From Castor canadensis (Eukaryota; Chordata; Mammalia; Rodentia; Castoridae), in the NCBI RefSeq assembly GCF_047511655.1, contig NC_133386.1, positions 78,867,501-78,931,500 of the forward strand: DNA of 64,000 bases. Reading direction: 5' to 3'. Shown in pieces: positions 26,199-37,999 of the stretch. The notes beneath the pieces were generated by a model, which saw only the letters and a program-made list of their open reading frames with translations, searched no databases and was not told the origin of the DNA. The position numbers and the translations under genes are program-made. Position 1 is the stretch's first letter. Every line of letters begins with the position of its first letter.

Positions 26199-27461
26199 TC
26201 AGACATCCGAATTGGAACTGAGATTTGTTAATCTGGGGTCCGCATTGATTTCATATCTGTAGTGATACCCTTCCATGTGATCCCTGCAAGCATCTCTGAT
26301 GTTATGCATCCACTTTTTAATCCCCTTACGGTTCAAATACAAGACCAGGAGGAAAATAGCGCCTATCAAGGCTAAAACAATACCCAGAAAGACATAAGAA
26401 GTCTGCAGGGATGGAGGGAGGAAAGGCTCACAGTCCAGGTCAGAGCTGTTGAGTTCCAAGAGGCCCCGATTTCTCATTTTTTCTGGGAATGTACAGGTGA
26501 GCGTTGCTTTGTCCTGCACTATCTCTGTCTCCTTGAGCCAGGCCACCATATCCGCCATGTGACAGTCGCAGACCCAGGGATTGTTGTGCAGGAACACACT
26601 GACATGGGTCAGGCCTTGCAACTCGGCTAAGGTGCTATTGTGAAGAACCTTCAGGGCATTGTCCTCCAGGTGGAGGTTTTCTAGATGTGTCAGGTTGCTG
26701 AAGGACATGTAGGTAAGGCTCACCAGCGAGTTGTTACGCAGATCCAGGTGCCTGAGGTCCGGCATGTACGCAGGTAGGTCCCAGGGCAAGAAAAAAAAGT
26801 TATTGCTGGCTAGCTCCAGGCGCCTGAGGCCGCGTAGCGCGTGGCCTGCGCGCAGGGCCGCGGCTACCATGCCCTCGAAGCTCCGATTCTGCTGCTGGGT
26901 CGCAGGGGGCGCGATGTGGTTCAGCATCAGTTCCTGCAGAGGGCTGGGGCCCGAGGTACTGGCGTTGCTGCCTGAGAACGCGAAGCGGCTGAGATTTGCG
27001 AGCGGGTTGTGGCTGAGGTCAAGCTGGCGCAGACTGGGCAGATGTTCGAAGGCGCCGGCGCGCACCTTCTCCAGGTGGCTGCCACTGAGATTGAGCGTGG
27101 CCAGCTCTGCCAGCGGCGGCCGGCGGGCGAAGGCGCCGGCGGGGAGCACGGCCAACTGGTTACCGGTGAGGAAGAGATTGCGCACGTAGGGCGGCAGGTC
27201 CGCGGGCACCTCGGTCAGGTTGCGGTTCACGCACTTGACGGTGCGCGCCGCCTCGGAACACTCACAGGGCGGGGGACACTGGCCGGACAGCGGAGGCTGA
27301 GCTGACACCGCCGAGGCCAGGAACGACGCCGAGGAGGTGGAGGAGGACGCCGAGGAGATGGGAGAGGATGAGGAGACCCAGCCCAGGAGGACCAGCGCCA
27401 GCCGTGCTAGCCGCAGCCGCCCGTCCCCGGCGGCGGGACCTCGGGAGCAACCCCCAGGCAT
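26199..27461 (-). CDS. TPBG: Trophoblast glycoprotein (5T4), complete
   Basis: A type I membrane glycoprotein of the leucine-rich repeat family. In the literature it affects cell adhesion and motility and dampens canonical Wnt signalling at the plasma membrane. The frame is 420 codons, the same length as human TPBG. Visible parts are a hydrophobic signal segment (about 18-30), a Ser-rich stretch (30-54), an LRRNT cap with Cys 62, 66, 68 and 77, leucine-rich repeats (about 92-290), an LRRCT cap with Cys 298, 300, 323 and 344, a transmembrane helix (about 356-376) and a short basic cytoplasmic tail ending in SDV, a class I PDZ-binding motif. About eight N-glycosylation sequons are present. The start was set at the ATG at 27461. 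The frame stays open upstream to 27716 but only through GC-rich 5' UTR without an ATG. The whole coding sequence lies in one exon, as in other mammals. Nothing appears broken. Confidence 0.97.
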   Translation of the reverse strand: MPGGCSRGPAAGDGRLRLARLALVLLGWVSSSSPISSASSSTSSASFLASAVSAQPPLSGQCPPPCECSEAARTVKCVNRNLTEVPADLPPYVRNLFLTGNQLAVLPAGAFARRPPLAELATLNLSGSHLEKVRAGAFEHLPSLRQLDLSHNPLANLSRFAFSGSNASTSGPSPLQELMLNHIAPPATQQQNRSFEGMVAAALRAGHALRGLRRLELASNNFFFLPWDLPAYMPDLRHLDLRNNSLVSLTYMSFSNLTHLENLHLEDNALKVLHNSTLAELQGLTHVSVFLHNNPWVCDCHMADMVAWLKETEIVQDKATLTCTFPEKMRNRGLLELNSSDLDCEPFLPPSLQTSYVFLGIVLALIGAIFLLVLYLNRKGIKKWMHNIRDACRDHMEGYHYRYEINADPRLTNLSSNSDV

Positions 27462-27795
27462 CGCGGCTCGCGTCTCCCCGGAGCTGGGCTGGGACTGCGC
27501 CCGCTCCGAAGGCTCGGGAGGCTGGGCCCGGAGGGCGCGGGCCGGCCGGAAGCGTCTGAAGGAAAACTTTCCTCTCGTGGAAGCGGGGGAGGGACACCAA
27601 AGCCGGAACTTGGTTAAGCCCCTCGACACCCGGCGCCCCCCTCCCGGGGCCGGTTCCCAGCCCTTCCCTCCAAAAGTACGCACGGCGGATCGGGACGCTG
27701 GACTGCGCTCCTCCACCAGCTCCTCTTCCTGCCGCCGCCCGGGGTGGCACCTCCTCGCCTCTTTTGTTGGCGCCTCTCGCTATCCGATGCGCGAC

Positions 27796-28512
27796 CTGGG
27801 ACAAGCAGGAGAGAAGAGTGAGGAGCAGCGGCGGCGGCGGCCGCGGCTCCCCAAGTGCAGGAAGTGGCTTTGGCGAGCCAAGTCGTTCCACTCTGTCCCC
27901 AAAACCTCCGCGCGAACGCCCGCGCGTGCCTCGCCTCCCCCAGCCTTACAGCACATCCTTACGCTGGAGAGGGACGCGGGTTCCGAGTCCCGGGCGCCAA
28001 GTCTTCCTCGCCCCTGGCCCGCACTATATATACCCTTCATTCTCCCGCCCTCCTCCTCTCTCGATCACACTCGCCTCCCGCCTGTAAATTCTCACTTAAT
28101 CCCCAGCGTCTTCCCGGCCAAACTTCGCACTCGAGTTCTCCCACCGCCTACGCCGACCACCTGCTTTCCGGCGTCTGAGCCCCTGCCCGGACCTCTCCAA
28201 CTCAGTCCAGGTTAAAATGAGAGGAAAGTTTCAGATTACAGGAGTCTTTTGATGTCTTTTTGTATCTCCTTGGTTTAGTGGGAAATGGAGGACCGTACAA
28301 CTATCGCCCCCCGCCTCCCGCCCCCAGCCTCGGATCCCAGAGGGGGTTCAAGTCATCTCCAAAAGGAAGTAGGGAGCCTGCCAAGGAAGCAGTGGTGGGA
28401 CGCCAGACCGGATGGCAGTCGCGACCGACCTTCCTCTTCCTCCCGAGGATGGGGAGGGGCCGCGGCCCCGGCCCCGAGTTCTTGCCCTGGCCGCAGGCTC
28501 CCCGCCGCTCAC
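27796..28512 (-). other. Candidate 5' UTR intron of TPBG
   Basis: On the minus strand a consensus-like donor, CAGAG|GTGAGC, sits at 28513/28512. A pyrimidine-rich acceptor ending TGTCCCAG sits at 27797-27796, about 335 nt before the start codon. A TPBG 5' UTR intron is known in other mammals. This pairing is inferred from consensus only, and an alternative donor (CT|GTAAGG) lies at 27959. Confidence 0.4.
28024..28032 (-). promoter_or_regulatory. Possible TATA box upstream of TPBG
   Basis: TATATATAG on the minus strand inside the CpG island, about 565 nt upstream of the start codon. It would place initiation near 27995. It is incompatible with the first exon ending at 28513, so at most one of the two promoter models applies to a given transcript. 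Confidence 0.3.
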
Positions 28513-28719
28513 CTCTGCGCCCGCCGCCTGCAGTGCCAACTCAGACCGAGTTCCACCAGAGTCGGCGACTTCACCGCTCCGCGCTGCGGGCGCCGACTCT
28601 CCGCGCACCCCAGCCCCTGGCCCAACCTCCACCGCTGGGAAAAACCAAGCCGGGGGGCGGGGGAGGGTCAGGCCTGCCGGAGAGGTTTCGGCTGCGCAGC
28701 CAACCTCGGCAACCTTAGG

Positions 28720-30761
28720 TGAGGGGATTTAGGAAGACAGCAAGGGAATCTGGGCTGCGCGCCTCCTCCTGGCAGAAATGAACGAGCCACAGGCCGGAAA
28801 AGGTGAGGGAATCCCTTTCTCTTCCCCCTCCCTGACATCCATTGGTGGTTCCACATTTTGCATACTGTATTTACCTTGGGCAGGAGCAAAACCGCTGGCG
28901 AATCTCATGGAATTGGCGCTTCGAGCACCTTTATCAGGGACGAAGTAGATTGAGGCGTGACAGGCAGCAGCAGACAGAAATGTGCTGAAAATGTACAGCC
29001 GCAGCCCAAGCCGGTTGTAAGGGAGCTTCAGAAAGTCTCCCCACCAAGTGGTTACCTTGGGCTGTCAACTTCAGATTTAGACGTTGTTAATACATTTCCA
29101 CATGTGCCGCCCCCGCGCGTCTTCGGTAGTCACAGAACTTTGTGAAGAGGGTTAACTTTGGGGGACGGAGGGAGATTAGTGGAGAGGAGACTCATTCTTT
29201 ATCCATTAGGTTTTCTCCTCCCCAAATTAAAAGCAGAGGGAAGAAAGAGGCAGCCAAAGCACCCTACAAACAAAAGGCAAATAGCAACGACATGAGTCAC
29301 CCAAAAGCGGACCAACCCATCTCCCGCACCCCCAGATGTGGGGCGGTGTGTCAGTGCAAGTCACTTAGGCCTGGAGAGCTCATAGCGTGGGATGAAGGGT
29401 AAGGGAAGCTGAGCAGAAGTTTGTCCCCAAGTAGGTTATTGGGTCCCAGGAAGGTGGCAGGATGATGGGGCTGGGGAAAGCGAAAGAGTATGATTGGTTA
29501 CAAGAAGCATCTGTTATACCGGAAAGACTTGGGGTCCTGAATGCCCTGTCATTGCTCTCTCAAAAACATTATATCCTTCCCCCCATCAAATAATTTCCCC
29601 CCAAGTGTAAGAAGGTAGGGATATTTCAGGCTTCTTTATTTTAGAAAGAAAACGGCAGTTAGCAGAAATGCGGTTGGAAAAATTAAGATATGGTATAATA
29701 AAAAGGCTCAAATAAGATATGCTGAAGATTGTTTTTGTGTCTTCTATCTATAGTGTGAAGGCCCCAATTCTGAAACTATGGCTGATTACTTTTGTAGAAA
29801 GAGGTAGTCTGCAGAAACAACAGGAAAAATGGCCCAGACAAAAGCTGCAGGGATTGGAAACTGCAGAGATTTGTGCAAAAACCCAGTTTCATTAATTTGC
29901 ATCTTCAGCACATTTATCTAGATCCTTTTCTCTTATTTTTAAAAGTGTTTTGCAACATGAATGTGAAACACTTTGAAAAAAGACTCTCAGAAGCTGTAGT
30001 CGTGTTCTGGATCCCAGTCATGGAGATAGTTATATAAATCTATACATGGTAAAACTCATAGGACTTTGTACACCAAAAGAGTTTTACTGTATAATTTTTA
30101 AAGTGAAATTAATTACATGGAAAAATTGCAGTAATGCTCTTGCATGTTCTTAAATCCGAATCTATCAAAAGAGCAAATTCTCTGATAGGAAAGTAAACTG
30201 CACTTTAGACTATAAAAATTAATACATATTCTCATCTGATCCTCAGAACAACTCAGGCAAGATAGAGATATTCTGTTGTCTTGTAGTTGTTGTTATTCTG
30301 TTTTACAAATGAAAAAACTAGGGCTTTGAGTTAATAATAATGAGCATTGAGTGTCTTCTACTTGCAAAGTCCAGTTTGGGTCACTTTGAAAAAATTATCT
30401 TCATCACTCTTCATATCAGTACTCAGGTAGATTCTCATTTTACAGATGAGAAAATAAATTATATAACTTGCTCAAACAAGAAAAGAAGGTGGGAACCAGG
30501 CCCGGATCTGCCTGCCTCTCATATTCCACATTGTACCTCTAGGCAAGATTAAGGTACTCATACAAAGTCCTACTCAGTTTCATAGGTAAAACAGAAGTGT
30601 CAAGCCTGGTTCTGTTTCCTCTTATTCCCCTCCATCTTCCTGCAGCTGCCAACCAGTTATGGCTGCTGAATAAAGATCCAGAAACTCAGGGTGATCTCTT
30701 GCTCCATCACTTACTTGTTTTATCTTTCCTATACTTAACGCTTCTTAATCTTTAAAATAGG
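28720..30761. other. Upstream flank of TPBG, no gene seen
   Basis: GC content falls off after 28.7 kb. The frames at 28957-29145 and 29142-29402 lack recognisable features. About 30222-30545 contains two MIR/L2-class remnants (gttttacaaatgaaaaaact, then cattttacagatgagaaaat). Conserved regulatory sequence could be here but cannot be judged from one genome. Confidence 0.45.
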
Positions 30762-30844
30762 ATTGCTAGAGCTCAAGTGGTACAGTGCCTGCCTAGCAAG
30801 TGTGAGACCCTGAGTTCAAACTTCAGTACCATAAAAAAAAAAAG
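30762..30844 (+). mobile_element. ID-like SINE
   Basis: A tRNA-like unit with A-box and B-box-like text (agctcaagtggtacagtgcc, then gagttcaaacttcagtacc) and an 11-nt A tail. Confidence 0.8.
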
Positions 30845-33133
30845 ACAACTAATAAAACTTTAAGGCTTGTTCATGAGATTGGAGATAGTATATGCAATAT
30901 ACTTTACAAACCCACCTGTTATTACTGTTCTTTCATTAATTACACTCCTTTCTGCCATTTATCATGACCTGTTTTATCTCTGTAGCTATATTAGTGATAG
31001 AAGTACAAGGATGAATACTTTAAGGTCTACTTCAAGTAAAGTTGCAGATTTAGCTAATAAAAATACAGGGTACCCAGTTAAATCTGAATTTCATGCTAAC
31101 AAATTTTTGGCTATAATTATGTTCCATGTAATGTTTTGGGATACACTTACACTAAAAATATTGTGTATTGGACATTTTGTGTTTGACCTGGCAACAACGT
31201 AGCTTATAATCTGGTAACAGAAACAAACACAGAAATATAATTTCCCAGTGCAGTACTGAGAGCAGTTTGGTGTGGGTATCTTCCCAGTCCCATCTCTCTT
31301 TGCATGTATTTTGCTATTTTATATATGAATGGGATTGGAATGTATGTATTATTCACAGTCTTTCTTTTTAAAAAACATATATTTCTATGTCCAATAATAC
31401 AGATATGCTTTCGTCTTTAGATTGTAAAATATTCGATATTGTGTGTTATTATCATGCTATAATTTTTAACAAGATTGGAAGACATTTAGATCAGTAACTA
31501 GTTTATTTTAAAGAAGTTCCCTCCAAGTGAGAAAGATTACTAGGATCAGTTCTATTTTGATTATCTTAAGCATTTAATTATACTAAATTATCATACTTTC
31601 TTTATTCCTGACAGCTTGAAATTTTTTGTGCGTGATGCTATTTACATGCTCTAAAGCAGGACAGAGGATTTCAGAACACATTTTCCCCCATTTATTCTTC
31701 CATTCCAAATTGAAAAAAAGGAAAGATCTGAATGTCCCGACAAGAACCAATTTACTGTATTTCAGTAGGTCACTTTGTAGCCTCCAGAAAAATGTCTCTA
31801 CATTAACATTTATTTAGAAGATTATTTCTACAGAAACCATTTTTCTTCTAATGACCCAAAGGGGAAGTCATTACTAAATTATTGAAATACTTCTGCTAAA
31901 TCCTGGGAAGGCAATGAATAAGGTAGATATTTTTTTTAAAATGATTGATTGTGGCCACCCATTTATGGTATTGAGTAGAGAGAAGTCATGAGATGCAGCA
32001 TGAGCAAACACTAAGATTCTTTAAGACAAGTTAATTTTGGTCCTTTCCTGAAATTAGCAAGGGAGTCAATAAAGGTAAAGTATATATTTTATAAAACCAT
32101 GAACCAACACTTAAAACTAAAATGAGCAACTTGAAAAAAGAGAAAGGAGAAAAAGAAAGAGGAAGGAAGGAAGGAGGAAAATAACTATTAAAAATATTAA
32201 TGATTAAAAAGAAAACATCTCATGAGCTGATTTAAGTTACTTTTACAAAGAATGAAGATATGCAGCCTAAATTAAGTAAAAATATAAACTAGAGAATTGG
32301 TCAAAAAGGACACATTTGTCTCATTAAACAGTACAAGGAGGTTGGAGCTAGTAAAAGAAAAATATCATAAAGATATTTCAACGTTAATTGGAGGTTAAAT
32401 AAATATTTAAAAAGAAACAAAAGGCCAAGGCTACAATAGATTGAAAATAATAAACTAACTGGAAATATGTGATTCTTCAAGAATGAGAAAATATTGACAG
32501 GCAAATGAAAATAGTCGCATAGTAATATGCAGAACTTTCCAAATAGCTAACATTACCACTCGTCTTCAATTCAATGAGAGCTTTTTTTCAAATGACCTCC
32601 CTATATGCCTCCACTTACTTGATGCATTAGATAGGACAAAACTCCTTGCTCTCAGGTAGCTTATGGTATAATGGGAGAACTGACTAACATTTACAAAACA
32701 AATGATTGTTGCAAAGCTCAGGGTGGAGAAGGGAGAATGACAGGAAAAGGTTTCACTGGGTAGTAACTCCTGAGCTGCATTTTGAAGTAGTAGTAAGAAC
32801 TTGCCAAAAAATCCACAATGATTTGGGTGAAAAGGCAGAATTTTTTCAGTTCTGAAGACTACATGGAGAAAAATCACAGCCCACACAGGAGGGAGTGGTG
32901 TGGGTCACATTTGAAAAATGGTGGATCAGATTACTGACTTCTAGTCTAAAAAGTTTAATTTACCCTACAGGGATGGGCACCTAGGAAGGTTTTGAGCAGT
33001 GGAATGCTATGTTCACATGTGCATGGAATAAAAGGCAGAGAGGACTGAGACTAGGGAGAAAAGTTGGGAGGTCCAAGTCAGAGGTGACAAACTGTCAAAC
33101 TAAGGCAGAGACTAACAAGACAGGAAAAATTAG
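30845..33133. other. Intergenic, AT-rich, no gene seen
   Basis: The largest frame is 30867-31202 (111 codons, plus), with no homology I recognise and AT-driven composition. About 32620-33060 reads like an old repeat but is not assignable. A short GGAA-rich patch is at 32155-32178. Confidence 0.45.
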
Positions 33134-33345
33134 AAAGACCAGTGGTTCTCAACAGAGTGGCACTGCCCCCAGTGGGCATTTTGGATATTTCTGGAGTATT
33201 TTTGGTTGTCAGTAATAATTGAGAGTTCCCAGTATTTAACGGGTAGTAGCCAGGGATATTAAAAATACTGTAATTAGAGAGCAATTCCTTACAATGAAGA
33301 ATTTTTCTGTATCCCATAAGACTTTCAAATGTCCATCCAGGCATT
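33134..33345 (+). mobile_element. MER20-like hAT-Charlie element
   Basis: Begins 'agaccagtggttctcaacag' and continues 'tatttttggttgtcag', 'gggtagtagccagggatatt' and 'acaatgaagaatttttctgt'. This is the MER20 order, with an expected length near 220 bp. MER20 copies are known in other mammals as sources of regulatory sequence. No such role is implied here. Confidence 0.7.
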
Positions 33346-35276
33346 CTTATATATGAAACACTGAAGTTTTGTCCTAGGAACAAATCCATTTTTATATTTA
33401 AACTCCAAATACTTACAGTATGGTTTTATTACATACTGAATTTTACAGAAATTCAGCTCTGCTAAATTTCATTGAGGAAATAATATTTATTGTTTTGTTT
33501 GGAACATTACCAAAACTTTATCCACGACAGTCATCCTACTCAATCTACTTGAGTCATCAGTGTAGCCCACCAATATCAGCTTGCGATTATACTTGCGGCA
33601 TTTGCAGTGATTCTTATTTTACAATCTCCAGTGTTTTCAAAACTATTTTCATCATTCATTTTAATATTGACCTAACCTCTCTTAAATCATAACTTATTTG
33701 TAAGTGGTGAGAAGTATCTCACCACTGCCTTAGGTCATCTAATACAGTTATACCCAAACATCTCTAATGTTGTAACACATGTTATTTAATATTTGATTAC
33801 TCTATTTTTATTTATCCTTTAATATTTAAGATAAAGTACTCTATATTTTAAAAATTATGTGAAGCTATATTTTATATGAGGCTTTATAAAATATTTGTTA
33901 TAAAAAGGAGACATGGGTTTTTGAAAATTTGAAAACAATCTGTATAGATCTTTTAAGAGTTAGAATCTATAAACCCTGGTAATTTATTCACTATGGAGGT
34001 GAGAATGCAGACATTTATAGTTCTAAACATTGTAATATTACAGATAACATCTATATTTTAAGTGATAGTGGTGTACAAGAGAAATTCTAATAATTCTAGC
34101 TTGAAGAGTCAGATTTGATTGTGACAAAGCTGAAAACATCTAGAAAATAATAGAACAGTGAAATTTGTTTAAAGAAGATTTTTTCTTATTTGGTTGAAAT
34201 TATTGTCTTTTAAAAGGAAGTTGCAAATATTTAAATGAGCAAAATATTTAAATCAGCCTTATCTGTTTAATGTAGATTAATTCAAGTTTGAAGATGATAT
34301 AGAAGACTTTCCATTACTTTAGTTCTTGCCCAAAATGGGCACTAAACCCAAAATGGAATTCAGCCAAGAAACAGGAGCAGTTGCAATTGTAGCTACCATA
34401 CAAATTCAGTAAATTTCAATTAAATTTAATACATTTCAATAAATATTTATCATCATTTATATTTTGCCTTCATTTTATAGTACTCACTTTGCCTTCCAAA
34501 CAGAACCAACTCCAAAGCCAAAAATTTCTCTCCAAAATTTTCTGACCCTGGCACACTGACAGGTAATCTATTATGTAGCCATGGCAGAGGCTCAGCAGAT
34601 AGACTTAGGCCAAAATTTAGATACATGATCCCTGCTTCTGATGTGTTTTATAAGTCTTAACCAGCAAGCTAAGGTACATAGGTTGATAGGGTACTTATTA
34701 GACTGGTTGACATTTTCAAATCTATTAAGTGAGGATCAGATTTAGCATAGATCCCCCATATAAAGGTCAAAGAAGAGAAGACCAAAAAATATTATGTATT
34801 TTGAAATAAAAATTTATCATACTACTTTGGCAATGAAAAAAAAGAAGATCAGGTAACAAAAGTCAAACCAGTATCAAATCATATTGGTGAATAGTGTGGG
34901 TGATGGTAAAGTTCGCTAGAGAGAACATGCCAAAAGGTGGCTAGACTGAGCTTGAAAAAAAAAATGTGTGACATCAGAACTCTAACCCAATACTAGTGCA
35001 GTAACATTTATAAAGGGATGATACAAAAAATAGTGTAAAACCGGTATGACAAAGTTCAATTAATAGACAGGGCTCCATGTATCTGGTAATCAATAAATTC
35101 AGCTTATTGATACAGTCAGCCTGAATACAAGCCCTGCGTGTGTATAAAATACTACAGATACAGGTTTCTGGTCATGTCCACCACCACCCTTCACAGTATC
35201 GACAGTCACTCTAGAATTGTTCCCTAACTTCCAAACATCATGGTAAAGACCTGGAAGCTTTGTAAACTAAGAAGAG
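33346..35276. other. Intergenic, AT-rich, no gene seen
   Basis: Frame 33420-33692 (90 codons) has no recognisable domain. No repeats were recognised with confidence. Confidence 0.45.
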
Positions 35277-35370
35277 GGCTGAGGACATGGCTCAGTGATA
35301 GAAACATTTGTCTAGCACACTTGAGATGCTGGTTTACACCACTAGCATAGCACAAACAAAAATAAAAAAT
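35277..35370 (+). mobile_element. ID element
   Basis: Contains 'gggctgaggacatggctcag' and 'tgatagaaacatttgtctag', then an A-rich tail. Diverged. Confidence 0.7.
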
Positions 35371-35551
35371 GGTAGCGATAATATACTGAATTTATTATTT
35401 ATTAACTAAATATTTTGGAGTATATAGTGAGTACTTGTAGACACTATTTTGAGAAGAGGAAAGAATGGTGAATAACACAGACAAGGGCCCAATTTTCATG
35501 GATATTGCTTTCACTAGTTAATATATTAAGTCAGATATCTCATATTTGGGT

Positions 35552-35670
35552 ATCTAGCAAGGTGTGGTGGGGATGCTTATAATCCCAGCACTTGGGAGGC
35601 TGAGGCAGTAAGATCATGAGTTTGAGATCAGCCTGGGCTATATAACAAAACCTCAAAAATATATGTAAGT
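35552..35670 (+). mobile_element. B1-like SINE monomer
   Basis: Contains 'cttataatcccagcacttgg', 'gaggctgaggcagtaagatc' and 'gatcagcctgggctatat'. A reverse-strand reading frame (35540-35788) runs over it by chance. Confidence 0.8.
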
Positions 35671-35899
35671 TAAAAAAAATAACAAAAACAACAATGTCAA
35701 GTGTGGACATCTTTTTTCTTATAATTGAATTTGAATATTTTGCCACTGAATCTAGCAAAAACATATTCAATGATAGAGGATAGTGCACAGACCTGTGCTA
35801 ATCAAACTTACAAATTCCAACATTTAGTTTCTTGTTCAAATTTCTTCTGCATATAATTAAAATGTATAGTTTGGTAAGTGCAGACTTATGTAAACACTC

Positions 35900-37440
35900 T
35901 TGAAACCATCATAACAATAAAAAAAAAGATATTTATCGTTTTCAAAAGTGTCCTCAGTCCCTTCTATAATCAGTCTATCTATGTACCACCTCCACCCTCA
36001 TCCCATTCTCAGGTAATCATTCATTTGATTTCTGTCACTATAGATTGATTTTCTAGAATTTAACATAAATGGAATCACACAGTATATGCTCTTTTATCTG
36101 GCTGTTTTCACTCAATATAATTGATTTGAGATTCATGCATGTAGTTATAAATAGTAATAATTCATTCCTTTTTCTTTTTGCTCAGTAGTATTCCATAGTG
36201 TGAATATAGAACATTTTGTTTATCCTTTACCTGTTGATGGACATTGGACTGTTTTGACCTTGGGTTTGTCACATATAGGCTGAGATAAACACTTACATTT
36301 GAGCCTTCATATGCACAGATGCTTTCTTTCTTTTGAATGATACCCAATGGTAGAATGGCTGAGTCTTTTGGTAGATTTCTTTTTAATGTTTTCAGAAATT
36401 TCCAGACTTATTTCCAAAGTGGTGTACCCATGTTACCATACACTAGTGTGAACAGTGAATAAGAGGTACAGTTGCCTTGCATCATACCAAAACTTGATAT
36501 GGTTAGACTTTTTAGGTATCCTAAAATGTATGTAGTGATATCTCATTTTGCTCTAAATTGATCAATGATGCTCAGGATTGTCTAATACACTTATTTGCCA
36601 CCTATGTATCTTCTCTCATGAAATTTCTGATCAGTTTATTTGCCTGTTTTTATTGATTTTTTAAACATTTGTATTAGTATATAGTAGTTGTACAAGGGGG
36701 TTTCTTCATATTTTGTAATCCTGTTTGGTTCATCTCCTCCATTATTCTCTCTCTTCCCCAACTCCCCTTCAATGTGACATATTCATACATGTATCGAAGA
36801 TGCCTTACCTATATTCACCCTACTTTACCCTCTTCATTTACCCTCCCCCTCCCATTAATGCCCTCCTCTTAATATGACTCATTTTGCATTCTTGTCCCTT
36901 ATTGTTTTAGTGTCTGTTCATTGTTCAGTGGGGTTTTACCTTGGTATTTTACCTGTAAAAATCTTGTACTTTAATCAGTCAAAGCCCCTTTGTTACTCTT
37001 TCTTACCCTTTGCTTCCTACCCTGAATTGATCAACAGTTTTCAGTGCATTTTGTTGTGTCTTGCTCCTTCACAGATGTGATGTTTTTCATTATTATTCAC
37101 TCTACCATTCTTTTGTTCTTTTCCTCCTTCCTTAGTCTTCTCTAACAGTCCCAGTTTTGTTATATATAACTTTTTGTTACATATATAATAATACTTGTAT
37201 TTGAATTTGTATGTATTTTCCATATATGAGAGAAAACATGTGACCTTTGACTTTCTGAACCTGGCTTACTTCAGTTAACTTGATGTTCTCCAGTTCCATC
37301 CATTTACCTACAAATGACAAAATTTCATTCTTCTTTATGTATTTGCCCACTTTTAAAATTAGACTACTTTTTATTATAGAATTTTAAGAGTTCTTGACAC
37401 ATATTTTTTAGTTGCCAAGAAATTAGAGTTCTACACTTAG
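35900..37440 (-). mobile_element. Old L1M 3' region with a younger L1 3' end nested inside
   Basis: About 35900-36640 follows the reversed L1M 3' text (ttttcactcaatataattga, then cagtagtattccatagtgtg, gttgatggacattggactg, and tgatatctcattttgctct). The same element resumes at about 37340-37440 (gtatttgcccacttttaaaa). Between them, 36645-37335 is a different, younger L1 3' end, also reversed, with its pyrimidine-rich patch (ctctcttccccaactcccct). 'atttgcc' occurs at both junctions and may be part of a target duplication. Confidence 0.65.
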
Positions 37441-37627
37441 ATTACAAACTATTGAGGCTCCTAATTCAAAAAAAAAAGTTATTTTAAGCCAAAAAAATAG
37501 TTCTTATAAAGGAAGAAAAATCCAACTGATTCAGTTATTATACTCTTGCTCTGTTAGATGCCAGAAAAATTTGAAGTGTTATCAATAGCCTGAGTTTTTA
37601 AAAAATACATTTAAACAGTTGAAAATT

Positions 37628-37752
37628 TTAAGTGGTGACTCACCAGTTGATCCAGCTATTCAGAAGGCGAAGGGAAGAGCATTGCTTGAGCCTAGAGTGC
37701 AGGGCCAACTTAACTAACATAGTGAGATCCAATCTCTTAAAATAAATAACAG
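37628..37752 (+). mobile_element. B1-like SINE monomer, diverged
   Basis: Contains 'gatccagctattcagaaggc', 'gagcattgcttgagcctaga' and 'agtgagatccaatctctt', ending in an A-rich tail. Confidence 0.65.
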
Positions 37753-37999
37753 TGACAGGATAAGAGTGGCAAAAGGCTTCTTCCTCTCATGTCCCTCACC
37801 CACAGACTGAAAAGCCAAAACTTGTATCAGGTTTTTTTGTGCATATTTTTCCAATTAAATCTTATGTACATGTGTGGAAATTCATTTTTACCAAGAGTTG
37901 AACACTGCACATTGATCTTCCCATTGTTTAACAGTCACTCTCAGCAATTATGCCTTATTAGTATAATAAATAACTTTTATGAGTAGGTGTTATCCATTG

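Larger units (their letters stand above)
26800..28700. promoter_or_regulatory. CpG island covering TPBG 5' half and promoter
   Basis: The sequence changes abruptly from the AT-rich surroundings to GC-rich DNA with frequent CpG. It covers the first half of the TPBG coding exon, the 5' UTR and about 1.2 kb upstream. The long open frames on both strands here (for example 27337-28215 plus and 28260-28718 plus) follow from the scarcity of stop codons in GC-rich DNA and are not called as genes. Confidence 0.85.

Noticed and set aside
27462..27716. 85-codon in-frame extension upstream of the TPBG ATG
   Set aside because: It starts at a GTG in CpG-island 5' UTR. The downstream ATG gives exactly the 420-residue length of mammalian TPBG with the expected signal segment.
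27337..28215. 292-codon plus-strand frame antisense to TPBG and its promoter
   Set aside because: GC-rich DNA has few stop codons. The predicted product is Pro/Arg/Ser-rich with no domain, and overlapping frames of similar length exist on both strands.
28260..28732. Three overlapping plus-strand frames of 106-152 codons
   Set aside because: All three plus frames are open at once over the same GC-rich segment, which is expected from composition and argues against coding.
30867..31202. 111-codon plus-strand frame
   Set aside because: AT-rich, no recognisable domain, no promoter or splice context, and a length expected by chance in 64 kb.
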